Of a DNA stretch of 64,000 nucleotides, positions 47,132-55,947 are shown piece after piece. This DNA comes from CAIWHR01 sp963779805 (GTDB taxonomy: Bacteria > Pseudomonadota > Gammaproteobacteria > Burkholderiales > Casimicrobiaceae), in assembly GCA_963779805.1 (NCBI GenBank), contig CAVZZN010000016.1:124001-188000 (forward strand). The letters run 5' to 3'. The position numbers and the translations under genes are program-made. How positions within the stretch are numbered: the stretch's first letter is position 1; each line of letters opens with the position of its first letter. Under the pieces are notes generated by a model that did not search any database, was not told where the DNA came from, and saw only the letters and a list, made by a program, of their open reading frames with translations.

Positions 47132-47764
47132 CTATGTCGACGATCCGGTGTCGGTGCGGGCGCCGCTGCCGCCGTCCGTGTGCGTCGCCTCGCCTGCGCT
47201 CGATGCCTGTGCCTCGGCGGCGCCGTCGTAATGCATCGGCCAGAGGCGCTGCACGACTTCGCGATCGCTCGCATAGGCATAGCAGCTGTCGATCTTGCGC
47301 GGCCTGCCATTCGCGTCGACGGCAACCGGCCTGGCCTGTCGCACCGGGGACAGCGTCTGAAAGGCGACCGTGCCCAGCGGCCTGAGCAGCTCGACGAGAT
47401 GCGTGCAGCCGTCTCGGCCCGAAAGCCGCTGACGTATGACCGTCGACCAGCCCGCCCCGATGCGCGTTCCCTTGATCGACTGCAGCGTCTGCGTTGCCTC
47501 GCAACAGACATCGAACGGCGAAGCGTCCGTGGAGGCCACGATATCGATCACGTTGAGGTCCTCGTCCACGACCAGTCGGATCGACATGTCGTGCACGGGC
47601 GCCTCGGGCGGCACGACGCGCCCGCCGCCCAGCCTCAGCTCGTGTTGCTTGGTGTCGACCATTCGCGCCTCGATGTCGTACAAGCCGTCGGCGCGGCGAT
47701 ACCCGCGCAGCTCGATGCGCCGCAGGTGGAGTTCATCGCGGGGTACTGAGGGCGGCAGAGGCAT
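47132..47764 (-). CDS. DUF2889 protein
   Basis: 210 residues, intact. The conserved part runs from RRIELRGYRRADGLYDIEAR through DMSIRLVVDEDLNVIDI to RDGCTHLVELLRPLGTVAFQ, which is the DUF2889 pattern. The tail is Gly/Ser/Thr-rich. No membrane segment or signal. DUF2889 genes are often next to CoA-dependent catabolic genes in betaproteobacteria, and here the gene follows a CaiB-type CoA-transferase by 12 bases on the same strand. No activity is known to me. Confidence 0.85.
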   Translation of the reverse strand: MPLPPSVPRDELHLRRIELRGYRRADGLYDIEARMVDTKQHELRLGGGRVVPPEAPVHDMSIRLVVDEDLNVIDIVASTDASPFDVCCEATQTLQSIKGTRIGAGWSTVIRQRLSGRDGCTHLVELLRPLGTVAFQTLSPVRQARPVAVDANGRPRKIDSCYAYASDREVVQRLWPMHYDGAAEAQASSAGEATHTDGGSGARTDTGSST

Positions 47765-47776
47765 GGTCGATGGCCC

Positions 47777-48985
47777 TCAGATGACCCCGTGCGCCTTGTA
47801 GGCCGACAGCTCCTGCTCCGAATGGCCGAGCCAGTCGCCGAACACGGCGTCGTTGCTGGCGCCCAGCGGCAGGCTGGGCTCGATCGGCCGGCGCTGCGTC
47901 CCCTCGAACACGAGGGGCGAATGGGGCAGGACCACACGGCCAAGCTGCGGATGGTCGATCCATTGCAGGCTGCCGCGTGCGTGCATGTTCTCGTCGTGCA
48001 TCACCTCCGAAAGGTTGCGCACGGGCGCACAGGGCACCTTCGCGGCCAGCATGCGTCGCGCCACCTCGTCCTTGCCGAGCGTCTTCGTCCAGCCCTCGAT
48101 GAGCTCGTCCACGGCGGCAAAGTTGTCGACCCGCGCCGAGCGGGTGAGGAAGCGCGGATCTTCCTTGAGGTCGGGCCGGCCGATGACATCGAGGATCGAG
48201 CGGAAGTGATGGTCGCCCGGCGCGTTGAGCACCACATAGCCATCGCTCGTCGGATACACGTTGTACGGCGAGATGCCGAGACCGCCGTGGCGGTTGCCGG
48301 TGCGTTCCGGCGCGGCAGCGCCACGGGCGTGCAGCATGCCGAGATTGGAAGCGAGCGAGGCATAGGTCGCGTCCTGCATGGAGACTTCCACGACGCGGCC
48401 CTCGCCGGTGCGCTCGCGCTCGTACAGCGCGGTCATGATCGCGCCATAGAGATGAATGCCGGCCATGAAGTCGCATATGGCGGCGCCCGCCTTGACCGGC
48501 GGCTGATCCGGAAAGCCGGTCGAATTGATCACGCCGGACATCGCCTGCATCACCAGGTCCATCGCAGGATAGTCGCGATAGGGACCGGTCTTCCCGTAAC
48601 CCGAGCTCGACCCGTAGATCAGTCGCGGATTGATCTTGTGCAGATCCGCAGCCCCGAGCCCCAGGCGGTCCATGACACCGGGCGCGAAGTTCTCCACGAG
48701 GATGTCGGCGCGCGCCACCATCTCCCGGAGCAGCTCGCGACCTTGCTCCGTCTTCAGATTGAGCGTGACCGAATCCTTGTTGGAATTGAGCATCGCGAAC
48801 GGAAGCGCAGCCCCTCCCATGTCGCCTCGGCTGCGCAGATGCTCGCCGGTGAGCGGCTCGATCTTGACCACGTGCGCGCCTGCCATCGCCATCAAGAGCG
48901 TCGCGTAGGGCCCGTTGTAGACGTGCGAAAGGTCGAGGACCGTGATGCCCGCAAGCGGGTAATGGGGATTCAGGTCGCTGTCCAC
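47777..48985 (-). CDS. CaiB/BaiF family CoA-transferase
   Basis: 402 residues, intact, GTG start with GGGAG upstream. Class III CoA-transferases move CoA between carboxylic acids through an aspartyl-CoA intermediate. The N-terminal VLDLSHVYNGPYATLLMAMAG and NSNKDSVTLNLKTEQGR are typical; the catalytic Asp is expected in YPAMDLVMQAMSG. GLGISPYNVYPTSDGYVVLN and WIDHPQLGRVVLP mark the C-terminal half. It follows the acyl-CoA dehydrogenase gene by 61 bases, so it probably activates the acid which that enzyme then oxidises. Confidence 0.94.
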   Translation of the reverse strand: MDSDLNPHYPLAGITVLDLSHVYNGPYATLLMAMAGAHVVKIEPLTGEHLRSRGDMGGAALPFAMLNSNKDSVTLNLKTEQGRELLREMVARADILVENFAPGVMDRLGLGAADLHKINPRLIYGSSSGYGKTGPYRDYPAMDLVMQAMSGVINSTGFPDQPPVKAGAAICDFMAGIHLYGAIMTALYERERTGEGRVVEVSMQDATYASLASNLGMLHARGAAAPERTGNRHGGLGISPYNVYPTSDGYVVLNAPGDHHFRSILDVIGRPDLKEDPRFLTRSARVDNFAAVDELIEGWTKTLGKDEVARRMLAAKVPCAPVRNLSEVMHDENMHARGSLQWIDHPQLGRVVLPHSPLVFEGTQRRPIEPSLPLGASNDAVFGDWLGHSEQELSAYKAHGVI

Positions 48986-49046
48986 GCTCGCTCCCGCTGC
49001 GGACGTGCTGCCGGTGTCGGACGGATGTTCCCGGAGACGGCCGGCA

Positions 49047-50222
49047 TCAGAAGGTCCCCATCGCGAGGAATCCGTCCACCTGGTCGAAGTCGCTCATCAG
49101 CTTCTTGCCGACCAGGTCCTTCAGCGTTTCCGTCGTGCCACCGCCGAGCGTGCCATAGCGCGCGCCGCGGTAGAAGCGGGAGACCGGGAACTCGTCGGTG
49201 AAGCCGTAACCGCCGTGCACCTGGATCGCTTCGCTGGTGACCCGTATCGCCATCTCGTTGCAGTACATCTTCGCGATGGCCGCCTCGTACGGGTTCGGAA
49301 ACGGATTCGCGGTCAGGCACGCGCGGTAGAGCAGGCTGCGACCGGCCTCGATGTCGCGATACATGTCGGCGAGCTTCCAGCGCATGCCCTGGAATTCGCC
49401 GATCGGACGCCCGAAGGCGGTTCGCTCGCGCGCGTACTTGATCGCCTCCTCGAACGCGCCCTCGGCGAGACCGAGCGAGACGCTCGGGTTGAGGCAGCGC
49501 TGGGTGTTGAATGCGGAAAGGAGCTTGCGGAATCCGTCCTCGCGCAGGATCACGTTCTCGAGCGGCAGCTCGCAGTTCTCGAACTGGATCTCGGCGAGGT
49601 TTTCCCCGCCCATGGTGTGATAGCGGGCGGTCACGCTGAAGCCGGGCGTGTTCCTGTTGACCAGCACGCAGCCGATGCCTTCGCGCCCGGGCTTGCCGTC
49701 GACGCGGCTGAACACCACGAACCACTCGGCTTCGTCGGCCCGGCTGATCAGCGTCTTGACGCCGTTGACCGTGGCGCGGTCGCCCTTGATCGTCGTGTTG
49801 GTCCGGTAGTTCGCCACGTCGGTGCCCGCGTGGGGCTCGGTCATGCATACCGCGAGGAGCGCGTCGCCCGAGCACACCTTGGGCAGGATCTCGCGCTTCA
49901 TGTGCTCGGGGGCATAGGTGGAGATCACGCGCGCCTGCACGCCGACCTCGCCCATCAGCGCCATCGCCGTCACGTAGCAGACCTTCGCGACCTCCTCGAT
50001 CACGAGGGCGGTGTCGAACACGGGAAGACCCGAGCCGCCGTATTCCTCCGGGATGGACATCCCCAGGATCCCGAGCTCCGCGAGCTCGCGCATGTTCTCC
50101 CACGGGAAGGTGCCGTCCATGTACTTCACGACGCGGCCGCGGAACTTGCTGCGCGCGAGATCGCGAATCGTGCCGACCAGGGCGCGTTGCTCGGAGGAGA
50201 GTTGCATCTTCATGTCGCTCAT
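49047..50222 (-). CDS. Acyl-CoA dehydrogenase
   Basis: 391 residues, intact; AAAGGA five bases before the ATG. FAD enzyme that inserts a 2,3 double bond in acyl-CoA and passes electrons to ETF. It has LAVCMTEPHAGTDVANYRT, VHGGYGFTDEFPVSRFYRGA and AFGRPIGEFQGMRWKLADM. At the usual catalytic-base position (IYEGT in medium-chain enzymes) this protein reads TLGGGTTE, and at the alternative IVD-like position it has Gln (FNTQRCLNP). So the base is either elsewhere or the chemistry differs; GGGT forms do occur in the family. Context suggests a short or branched acyl-CoA. Confidence 0.93.
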   Translation of the reverse strand: MSDMKMQLSSEQRALVGTIRDLARSKFRGRVVKYMDGTFPWENMRELAELGILGMSIPEEYGGSGLPVFDTALVIEEVAKVCYVTAMALMGEVGVQARVISTYAPEHMKREILPKVCSGDALLAVCMTEPHAGTDVANYRTNTTIKGDRATVNGVKTLISRADEAEWFVVFSRVDGKPGREGIGCVLVNRNTPGFSVTARYHTMGGENLAEIQFENCELPLENVILREDGFRKLLSAFNTQRCLNPSVSLGLAEGAFEEAIKYARERTAFGRPIGEFQGMRWKLADMYRDIEAGRSLLYRACLTANPFPNPYEAAIAKMYCNEMAIRVTSEAIQVHGGYGFTDEFPVSRFYRGARYGTLGGGTTETLKDLVGKKLMSDFDQVDGFLAMGTF

Positions 50223-50265
50223 GCTCTGTCCTTTGGTTAGGCAATCGCGCCTTCGGCGTGCAAGT

Positions 50266-50309
50266 CAGTGGCGCTCGGCCGCCGAAGCCACTGCAAGCCC
50301 CCTGGGGGC
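50266..50309. repeat. Two adjacent inverted repeats between gntR and acyl-CoA dehydrogenase genes
   Basis: CAGTGGC (50266-50272) pairs with GCCACTG (50287-50293) around 14 bases; right after it GCCCCC-T-GGGGGC (50297-50309) forms a second palindrome. They lie in the 108-base gap of a minus-strand operon and may act as an attenuator or mRNA-processing hairpin, or be a dispersed REP-like element; copy number cannot be judged from one window. Confidence 0.55.
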
Positions 50310-50330
50310 GAGCGAAGCGAGTCGACGTCA

Positions 50331-51083
50331 TCAGCGCACGCCGCGGTGGTCGCGCACGCGCATGGGCTGGCCCAGCAGATGCTGGTAGCGATCGCGCACG
50401 AGATGCTCGAGCTCGCCGACGTGCGCCGACATCGCCTGCGCGGCCGCGCGTGAATCCCTTCGACGACACGCGTCGAGGATCTGCTGGTGAGCGGCGATCA
50501 CGTGCTGGCGGTTGCCGATGGTGTAGCGCACGCCGTGATGCTCGCCGTGCGCCAGCAGGCTGATCGTGCCCCAGAACGTTTCCAGCACCTTGTTGCCGCT
50601 GGCGCGCGCCACGATGCCGTGGAACACGCGGTTCTCGGCGATGAATGCAGCCTGGTCCTCGCCTTGCGTCTTCATTCGCTCGATCGAGTCGGCCATTTGG
50701 CGAAAGTCGTCGTCGGTGCCCTGCAGCGCCGCCTCGGCCGCGAGCGCGGGTTCGATGACCTCGCGCGCCTTGAGCACGGTCACGAACGGCACGTCGTTGA
50801 ACCGCAGGTAGATCGAGAGGCTGTCGGCGAGCATGTCGAGGCTCGGCCGGCGCATGACGAGGCCGCCGCCGGGACCCGGACGCTGCTCGATCATGCCCTG
50901 CGACTCCAGGATGCGGATGCCTTCGCGCAACGTCGGCCGGCTCACCTTGAACTGCTGCAGCAGCTCGGTCTCGGTCGCGAAGGTCTCGCCCTCCTGGACC
51001 TTCGAGTCGGCGATCCGCGCGAGGAGGTCCTGCGCGACCTGCTGGGCCTTGCTGAGGTACGCTGCCGCCGGGCGCGAGCTCAT
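50331..51083 (-). CDS. GntR-family regulator, FadR/FCD subfamily
   Basis: 250 residues, intact. N-terminal winged helix: VAQDLLARIADSKVQEG, FATETELLQQFKVSRPTLRE and GMIEQRPGPGGGLVMRR. C-terminal FCD all-helical effector domain with LKAREVIEPALAAEAA, FHGIVARASGN and HQQILDACRRRDSRAA, whose His/Asp residues can hold a metal. Such regulators repress acid-catabolism operons until the acid or its CoA ester binds. Its ATG overlaps the stop of the enoyl-CoA hydratase gene (51080-51083), so it is part of the operon it most likely controls. I could not point to a convincing operator. Confidence 0.92.
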   Translation of the reverse strand: MSSRPAAAYLSKAQQVAQDLLARIADSKVQEGETFATETELLQQFKVSRPTLREGIRILESQGMIEQRPGPGGGLVMRRPSLDMLADSLSIYLRFNDVPFVTVLKAREVIEPALAAEAALQGTDDDFRQMADSIERMKTQGEDQAAFIAENRVFHGIVARASGNKVLETFWGTISLLAHGEHHGVRYTIGNRQHVIAAHQQILDACRRRDSRAAAQAMSAHVGELEHLVRDRYQHLLGQPMRVRDHRGVR

Positions 51084-51862
51084 TGCAGGTCCTGCGTGAA
51101 CCGTGGCGCTCGCCGCTCCGCGAATGCCGCCAGCCCTTCTGCATAGTCGGTCGAGCCGAGAATCTCCGGCAGCGCGGCGCGCTCGATGCGCAGCCCCTCG
51201 GCAAGCGGCAGCTCGATGCCCTGGTAGACCAGCCGCTTGAGCGTCGCAACGGCCGGCGCAGACCGGCCCGACAGCAGAGTGGCGAACGCATGCGCCCGCG
51301 CTTCCAGTTCTTCGGGCGCAACGACTTCGTTCACGAGGCCGATGCCGAGCGCGTATTCGCTCGTCACGGGTTCGCCGCTCAGCATCATGTGCAGCGCCCG
51401 GCTCACGCCGATCAGCCGCGGCAGCCGTTGCGTGCCCCCCGCTCCGGGAAATGCACCCACCCGGCTCTCCGTCAGCCCGAGCTTGATGCCGGCGGCGGCG
51501 ATCCGCAGATCGCAGGCGAGCGCGAGCTCGAGCCCTCCTCCGAGCGCCAGGCCGTTCAGCACGGCAATCGTGACGAAGCGGGCGCCCGCGATGGCCTCGA
51601 TCGCCGCGCGGATGCCGCCGTTGTGCGCGAGGCGCGCGGCGAGGTCCATGCCCTGGCGTTCCTTCAGGTCGGCGCCGGCGCAGAACGCGCGGCCGCTGCC
51701 GCGCAACAGCAGCACCCGGGCCCGCTTCGCAGCAGCCTCGGAGACGGCCTGCTCCAGTGCCGCGACCGTCGCCACGCCCAGTGCGTTCATGCGCTCGGGA
51801 CGCTCCAGCCGGATCTGGAATACGTGGTTGCCGAGCGCATCGAGGAAAACGTCCTGGCTCAC
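51080..51862 (-). CDS. Enoyl-CoA hydratase/isomerase (crotonase)
   Basis: About 260 residues. I choose the GTG at 51862, which has AAAGGA five bases before it; an in-frame TTG at 51877 overlaps that site. The crotonase oxyanion-hole segments are GRAFCAGADLKERQG and NGLALGGGLELALACDLRI; ESRVGAFPGAGGTQRLPRLI holds the second catalytic region. The enzyme adds water to an enoyl-CoA or isomerises it. The usual catalytic Glu pair cannot be assigned with certainty, so a related reaction is possible. It is overlapped by gntR and lies upstream of the dehydrogenase. Confidence 0.93.
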   Translation of the reverse strand: MSQDVFLDALGNHVFQIRLERPERMNALGVATVAALEQAVSEAAAKRARVLLLRGSGRAFCAGADLKERQGMDLAARLAHNGGIRAAIEAIAGARFVTIAVLNGLALGGGLELALACDLRIAAAGIKLGLTESRVGAFPGAGGTQRLPRLIGVSRALHMMLSGEPVTSEYALGIGLVNEVVAPEELEARAHAFATLLSGRSAPAVATLKRLVYQGIELPLAEGLRIERAALPEILGSTDYAEGLAAFAERRAPRFTQDLQ

Positions 51863-51919
51863 AGCAATCCTTTGCAATTAGTGGCAACGAGGCTCACGCG
51901 GAGGCGCGCGCACCGAGGT

Positions 51920-53186
51920 TCATTTGTCCGCACGGCTCTCGTGCATCGCGCGCAGCAGCGATTCGCGATGGTCCGGATGGGCGATCGCGATCAGGCGACG
52001 CGCACGTTCGCGTAACGGGCAGCCGCGAAGCTGCGCGGCGCCGTACTCGGTCACGATCACGTCGACGTCGCTGCGCGCCGTCGTGACAGGGCGACCCTGC
52101 AGCGATGCGACGATGCGTGAATGCTTGCCGTCCGGGGTCGTGGACGGCACGGCAATGATCGAACGCCCTCCCGGCGACGCCATGCCGCCGCGCACGAAGT
52201 CCACCTGGCCGCCGACGGCGCCGAGATAGCGGTCGCCGGCGATCTCGGAGTTGGCCTGTCCCGACACGTCGATCTCGATGGCCGAGTTGATGGTGTGGAA
52301 TCGTGCAATGGCGGACGTGACCGCGATGCAGTGCGTGTACTCCACGCTGCGCATGTCCACGAGCCCGCTGCGTTCCGCGAAGTCGCGCAGGCGTTGCGTT
52401 CCGAACAGGCCGCCGGTGACCGTGCGTCCCGGGTCGCAGCCCTTGTGCGCGTTCGTGACCACCCCGCGCTCGACCAGGTCGACGAGCACATCGGAGACCA
52501 CGCCGCTGTGCACGCCCAGCTCGCGATGATTCGAAAGCGCACCGGCCACCGCCGCCGGCAGCGTGCCGACTCCAAGCTGGACCGTCGCGCGATCGGGAAT
52601 CAGCGCCGCCACCTGCGCCGCCACCGCGCGCTCCACCGCGGAGGGCTCGGGATCCGGCATGTCGATGATCCGGTCATCGCTTTCCACCAGAACGTCGATG
52701 TCCTCGCTCGCCACCAGCGCATCGCCGCGCGTAACCGGGAGGCTGGGATTGACAAGCGCGATGACCACGCGCGCCGCTCTGATCAGCGCCTGCGTGAAGT
52801 CGGCGATGACCCCGAGCGTGAAGCCGCCGGTGGGCAACGGCCTCGACCTGAACGAGTGCGACATCGACATGCAGGTCGCCGCTACGCAGCAGCGCAGGCA
52901 CCGTGCTGACGTGGCATGGGACGATGTCGGCGAGACCGGAGATGCGCCGATTCGTGCCCGCGCCGTTGAGCGCGCGAAATGCGAAGTGCTCCGCGTGCTC
53001 GGGGCGCAGCGTGCCCGACGCGGACAAGCCGAAGAACAGCACCGGCGACTGCAGATCCGCACGCTGCGCCACCAGCGCTTCCGTGAGCCCGAGCGGCTCG
53101 CCCGGCCCCTGCGGCCAGCCGATCACGTCGTGCGGACGCAGGTAGTCCGCAAAACGCAACCGGGCAAGCGAAACGTTCTTGCGCAT
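51920..53186 (-). CDS. Acetyl-CoA hydrolase/4-hydroxybutyrate CoA-transferase family, one frameshift
   Basis: About 422 residues after removing one extra base near 52840 (in the run reading GAGGCCGTTGCC on the coding strand). The N-terminal half has SPVLFFGLSASGTLRPEHAE and GLADIVPCHVSTVPALL. The second half has the family CoA site LGVGTLPAAVAGALSNH, HTINSAIEIDVSGQANSE, FVRGGMASPGGRSIIAVPST and VIVTEYGAAQLRG. Members exchange CoA between acetate, propionate, butyrate or 4-hydroxybutyrate, or hydrolyse acyl-CoA. It follows the Bug receptor gene by five bases and precedes the crotonase gene. Confidence 0.9.
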
Positions 53187-53191
53187 CGCGC

Positions 53192-54188
53192 TCACTCGAC
53201 CTGGATGTGGGCGTCCTTGATGAGCTTGCTCCAGCGCGTGAAGTCGGACGCGATCTCCTTGCCGAAGGCCTCGGGCGTGCTGGGCCGCGGCGTCGCGCCT
53301 TCGCGCGCAAGCACCTCCCGGATCTCGGGCAGCGCGAGCACGGCGTTCAACTCCTCGTTGAGCCGCTTGACCACCGCAGCCGGCAACCGCGCGGGACCGA
53401 CCACGCCCCACCACACTTCGAGCTGGTAGCCGGGCAGCCCGGCTTCGGACGCCGTCGGCAACTCGGGCGCGAGCGGCGAGCGCTGCGGGCCGGTCACCGC
53501 GAGGCCGCGCATCTTGCCCGAGTGGATGTACTGCGCCGCCGAGGCGAGGCGTCGGCAGCGCCATCTGCAGCCTGCCCGCCATGAGGTCGGTGAACGCGGG
53601 ACCGATGCCCTTGTACGGCACGTGCACGAGCTGGATCTTGGCCTCCGAGGCGAGCAGTTCGGTGCCGAGGTGGTTGATGCCGCCGACGCCTGCGCTGCCG
53701 TAGCTGATGCTGTTCGGCTTCGCGCGCGCGATGTCGATGAATTCGCGCAGCGTCGTTGCCTTGAAGTCGTTGGACACGACGACCACGAACGGCCCGGCGG
53801 CCACCTCGCCGATCGGTTGCAGGTCCTTCTGCACGTCGTAGGGGAGATTCTTGCCGCTCGCCGCGTTGGTCGTGAGCGAGGTCGAGACGAACAGCAGGGT
53901 GTAGCCGTCCGGTGGCGACTTGGCCACGGCGTCGGTGCCGATGGTCCCGCCGGCGCCGCCCTTGTTCTCGACGACCACCGGCTGGCCGAGTCGCGGACCG
54001 AGCTTCGTCGCCAGCACGCGCGCGATGATGTCGTTGCTGCCGCCGGGCGCGAACGGCACGACCAGCCTGATGGGTTGGCTGGGCCACGCGGCCTGCGCGC
54101 TCGCAGCCGCGGGAAGCAAGGCTGCCGCGACGGCGGCCGCAGACGCGACGAGCAGGGCCCGGCGAGTCACGTGTTTCGAGAATGGCAT
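53192..54188 (-). CDS. Bug/TctC-family periplasmic solute receptor, one frameshift
   Basis: About 332 residues. GGAGGAG lies five bases before the ATG at 54188. Signal peptide with a twin-Arg-like start (TRRALLVASAAAVAAALLPA) cleaved at ASAQA. Then the Bug-family front WPSQPIRLVVPFAPGGSNDI, GGAGGTIGTDAVAKSPPDGY and IQLVHVPYKGIGPAFTDLMA. One extra base near 53545 shifts the frame; the C-terminal part is LAPELPTASEAGLPGYQLEV. Bug receptors bind small carboxylates for tripartite tricarboxylate transporters or for sensing. No TctA or TctB gene is in the window. The ligand may be the acid degraded by the surrounding operon. Confidence 0.92.
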
Positions 54189-54286
54189 TTCGTCTCCTCC
54201 ATGGATGGCAGTGCGGGCGCTGACGCCGCTGCCGGTGGGTCGGAATCGATCCGGACGTCGTGCCGCGCCGGCCTTGCCGCGCGCGG

Positions 54287-55747
54287 TCACGATGCAGGAT
54301 CCATGACGCGCGCGAGCGAGCGGACGTCGTCGAGCGACTCGAGCCGGTCGACGAGGTCGCGCAGTCGACGCGACGCGTCGTCAGCGAAAGGGGCGCGCGG
54401 CGGCGCGAAAGCAATCGACGGCCTTGGCGTCGAAATCCGCGGCCGACATGGGACGGCGTGGATGACCGAGCGGCCAGTCGACCCGCACGCCGTGCGCGGT
54501 CCCGTCCTCCATGTCGACGTGCAGGTGGGCGGGCGAGATGTTGCGACTCCATTCGCGCTCGATCTCCGGATCGACGAACGCTTCCACCCGCTGCGCGAGC
54601 GACGAGGATCTCCTCGCGATGGAGCGAGGCTTCGGCGAAGTGCCCCAACCTCACGCAGCCGTCCGTCAGCGCAGTCGCCACGGTATAGGGGATGCTGAAC
54701 TGCGCGTGCACGATCGTGCGTGGCGCCTTGCGCACTTCGACGGGTGTGCACACCGCCTCGTACGCCTGTCGGTTCACGCCGACCCGAACGCGCCGCACGT
54801 CCCCGGCGCGAATGCCTGCGGACGATCGCAACGCGAGCGCAGCGTCGATGGCCGCATGATTGAAACGGCAGCACGGATAGGGCTTGTAGCTGAGCTGGGT
54901 GAATTCGTAGTGCTCGCCCAGCCGATCGCGCAACGCGTCGCGGTCGCAGCGCTCGCGCAGGTACACGCGCAGGAAACCGTCGATCCCTTCGAACGTGGCT
55001 TGAGCCCCACGCACGTTTCGCTGCGCGAGCTGCACCGAGAGCGAGTGCCGCCTGCGCGGCGAATCCCGGTTGCATGCGCTTCGTGAGTGCGCCGTCGCGT
55101 GTGACCTGGTGGTTGCCGGCAACCTGCGAATAGGCGATGCCGATCGCGTTGACCATCTGCGTGACGTCGAGCCCGAGCACGCGTCCCGCCGCGACGGTTG
55201 CGGCGAAGTAGCCGAACAGCGAGGTGTAGATGAAGCCGCTTTCGATGATGCCGATGCGGGTTGCCACGCCGAGCCGGCAGATCGTCTCCAGACCGGCGGC
55301 GACGCCGGCGACGAAGTCCGCGCCGTGCGCACCGCCGCGCAGCTCGGCGGCGGCAAGCGCTGCCGGCACGACCGATACGCCCGCATGCAGGACGGCCGCG
55401 TCGTGCGTGTCGTCGTAGTCGCGGGCGTGCGCCATCGTGCCGTTGACCCACGCCGCGTGGTGCGCCGGCACCTTGTCGCCGAAGGCAAGGATCGTCGCCT
55501 GGGGGGCACCGCCCCACTCCACCGCAAGCTCGCGCGTTTGCGCCACCGCAGGCGCGCTCGAGCCGGCGGCCGCGCACGCCAGCGTATCGAACACGTTGGC
55601 CTTCGCCGCAGCGATCACCGGCTCGGGCAGGTCACGCAGCGCGAGGTCGCAGGCGAAGCGAGCGAGCACGGTTGCGAAGTCTTCGCCCGCGTCCGGGACG
55701 GACCGGGGCGTCGAGACAGGCGAAGCGGTATTCGCTGCGGTGGCCAC
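54287..55747 (-). CDS. MmgE/PrpD-family dehydratase-like protein, about three frameshifts
   Basis: About 485 residues. I choose the GTG at 55747, preceded by a strong GGAGGA five bases before it, over an in-frame ATG at 55813 that sits in an AT-rich promoter-like stretch. Seen: VFDTLACAAAGSSAPAVAQT, WVNGTMAHARDYDDTHDAAV, GYFAATVAAGRVLGLD, GNHQVTRDGALTKRMQPGFA, then FTQLSYKPYPCCRFNHAAID. Extra bases lie near 55030, 54590 and 54395. The family includes 2-methylcitrate dehydratase and cis-aconitate decarboxylase. The methylcitrate partners PrpB and PrpC are absent, so another hydroxy- or unsaturated tricarboxylate or dicarboxylate is likely. Confidence 0.88.
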   Translation of the reverse strand: MATAANTASPVSTPRSVPDAGEDFATVLARFACDLALRDLPEPVIAAAKANVFDTLACAAAGSSAPAVAQTRELAVEWGGAPQATILAFGDKVPAHHAAWVNGTMAHARDYDDTHDAAVLHAGVSVVPAALAAAELRGGAHGADFVAGVAAGLETICRLGVATRIGIIESGFIYTSLFGYFAATVAAGRVLGLDVTQMVNAIGIAYSQVAGNHQVTRDGALTKRMQPGFAAQAALALGAARAAKRAWGSSHVRRDRRFPARVPARALRPRRVARSAGRALRIHPAQLQALSVLPFQSCGHRRCARVAIVRRHSRRGRAARSGRREPTGVRGGVHTRRSAQGATHDRARAVQHPLYRGDCADGRLREVGALRRSLAPSRGDPRRSRSGWKRSSIRRSSANGVATSRPPTCTSTWRTGPRTACGSTGRSVIHAVPCRPRISTPRPSIAFAPPRAPFADDASRRLRDLVDRLESLDDVRSLARVMDPAS

Positions 55748-55883
55748 GGATGTCCTCCGGACTGGCGCGCTCCGCGCAGGCTGTGGCGCGGGGCTGCTAA
55801 ACAATAAAACCATCTAAATGATTTCGCATCCTAGGCCCGCTTCACGCCTGCGTCAAGTTGTTCGAGAGCTACCGGAGCGATTC

Positions 55884-55920
55884 GCTCGCGTCCGCGAGCC
55901 GGGTCGAACGCGGGTTCGAC
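55884..55920 (-). terminator. Two tandem hairpins after the crotonase gene
   Basis: GTCGAAC/GTTCGAC (55903-55909 and 55914-55920, 4-base loop) and GCTCGCG/CGCGAGC (55884-55890 and 55893-55899) follow the stop of the minus-strand crotonase gene at 55948. They lie before the AT-rich region that precedes the MmgE gene, so they likely end one transcript before another starts. No T run is seen. Confidence 0.5.
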
Positions 55921-55947
55921 CGTACCGCATCTGTGCACCGGCGCCGC

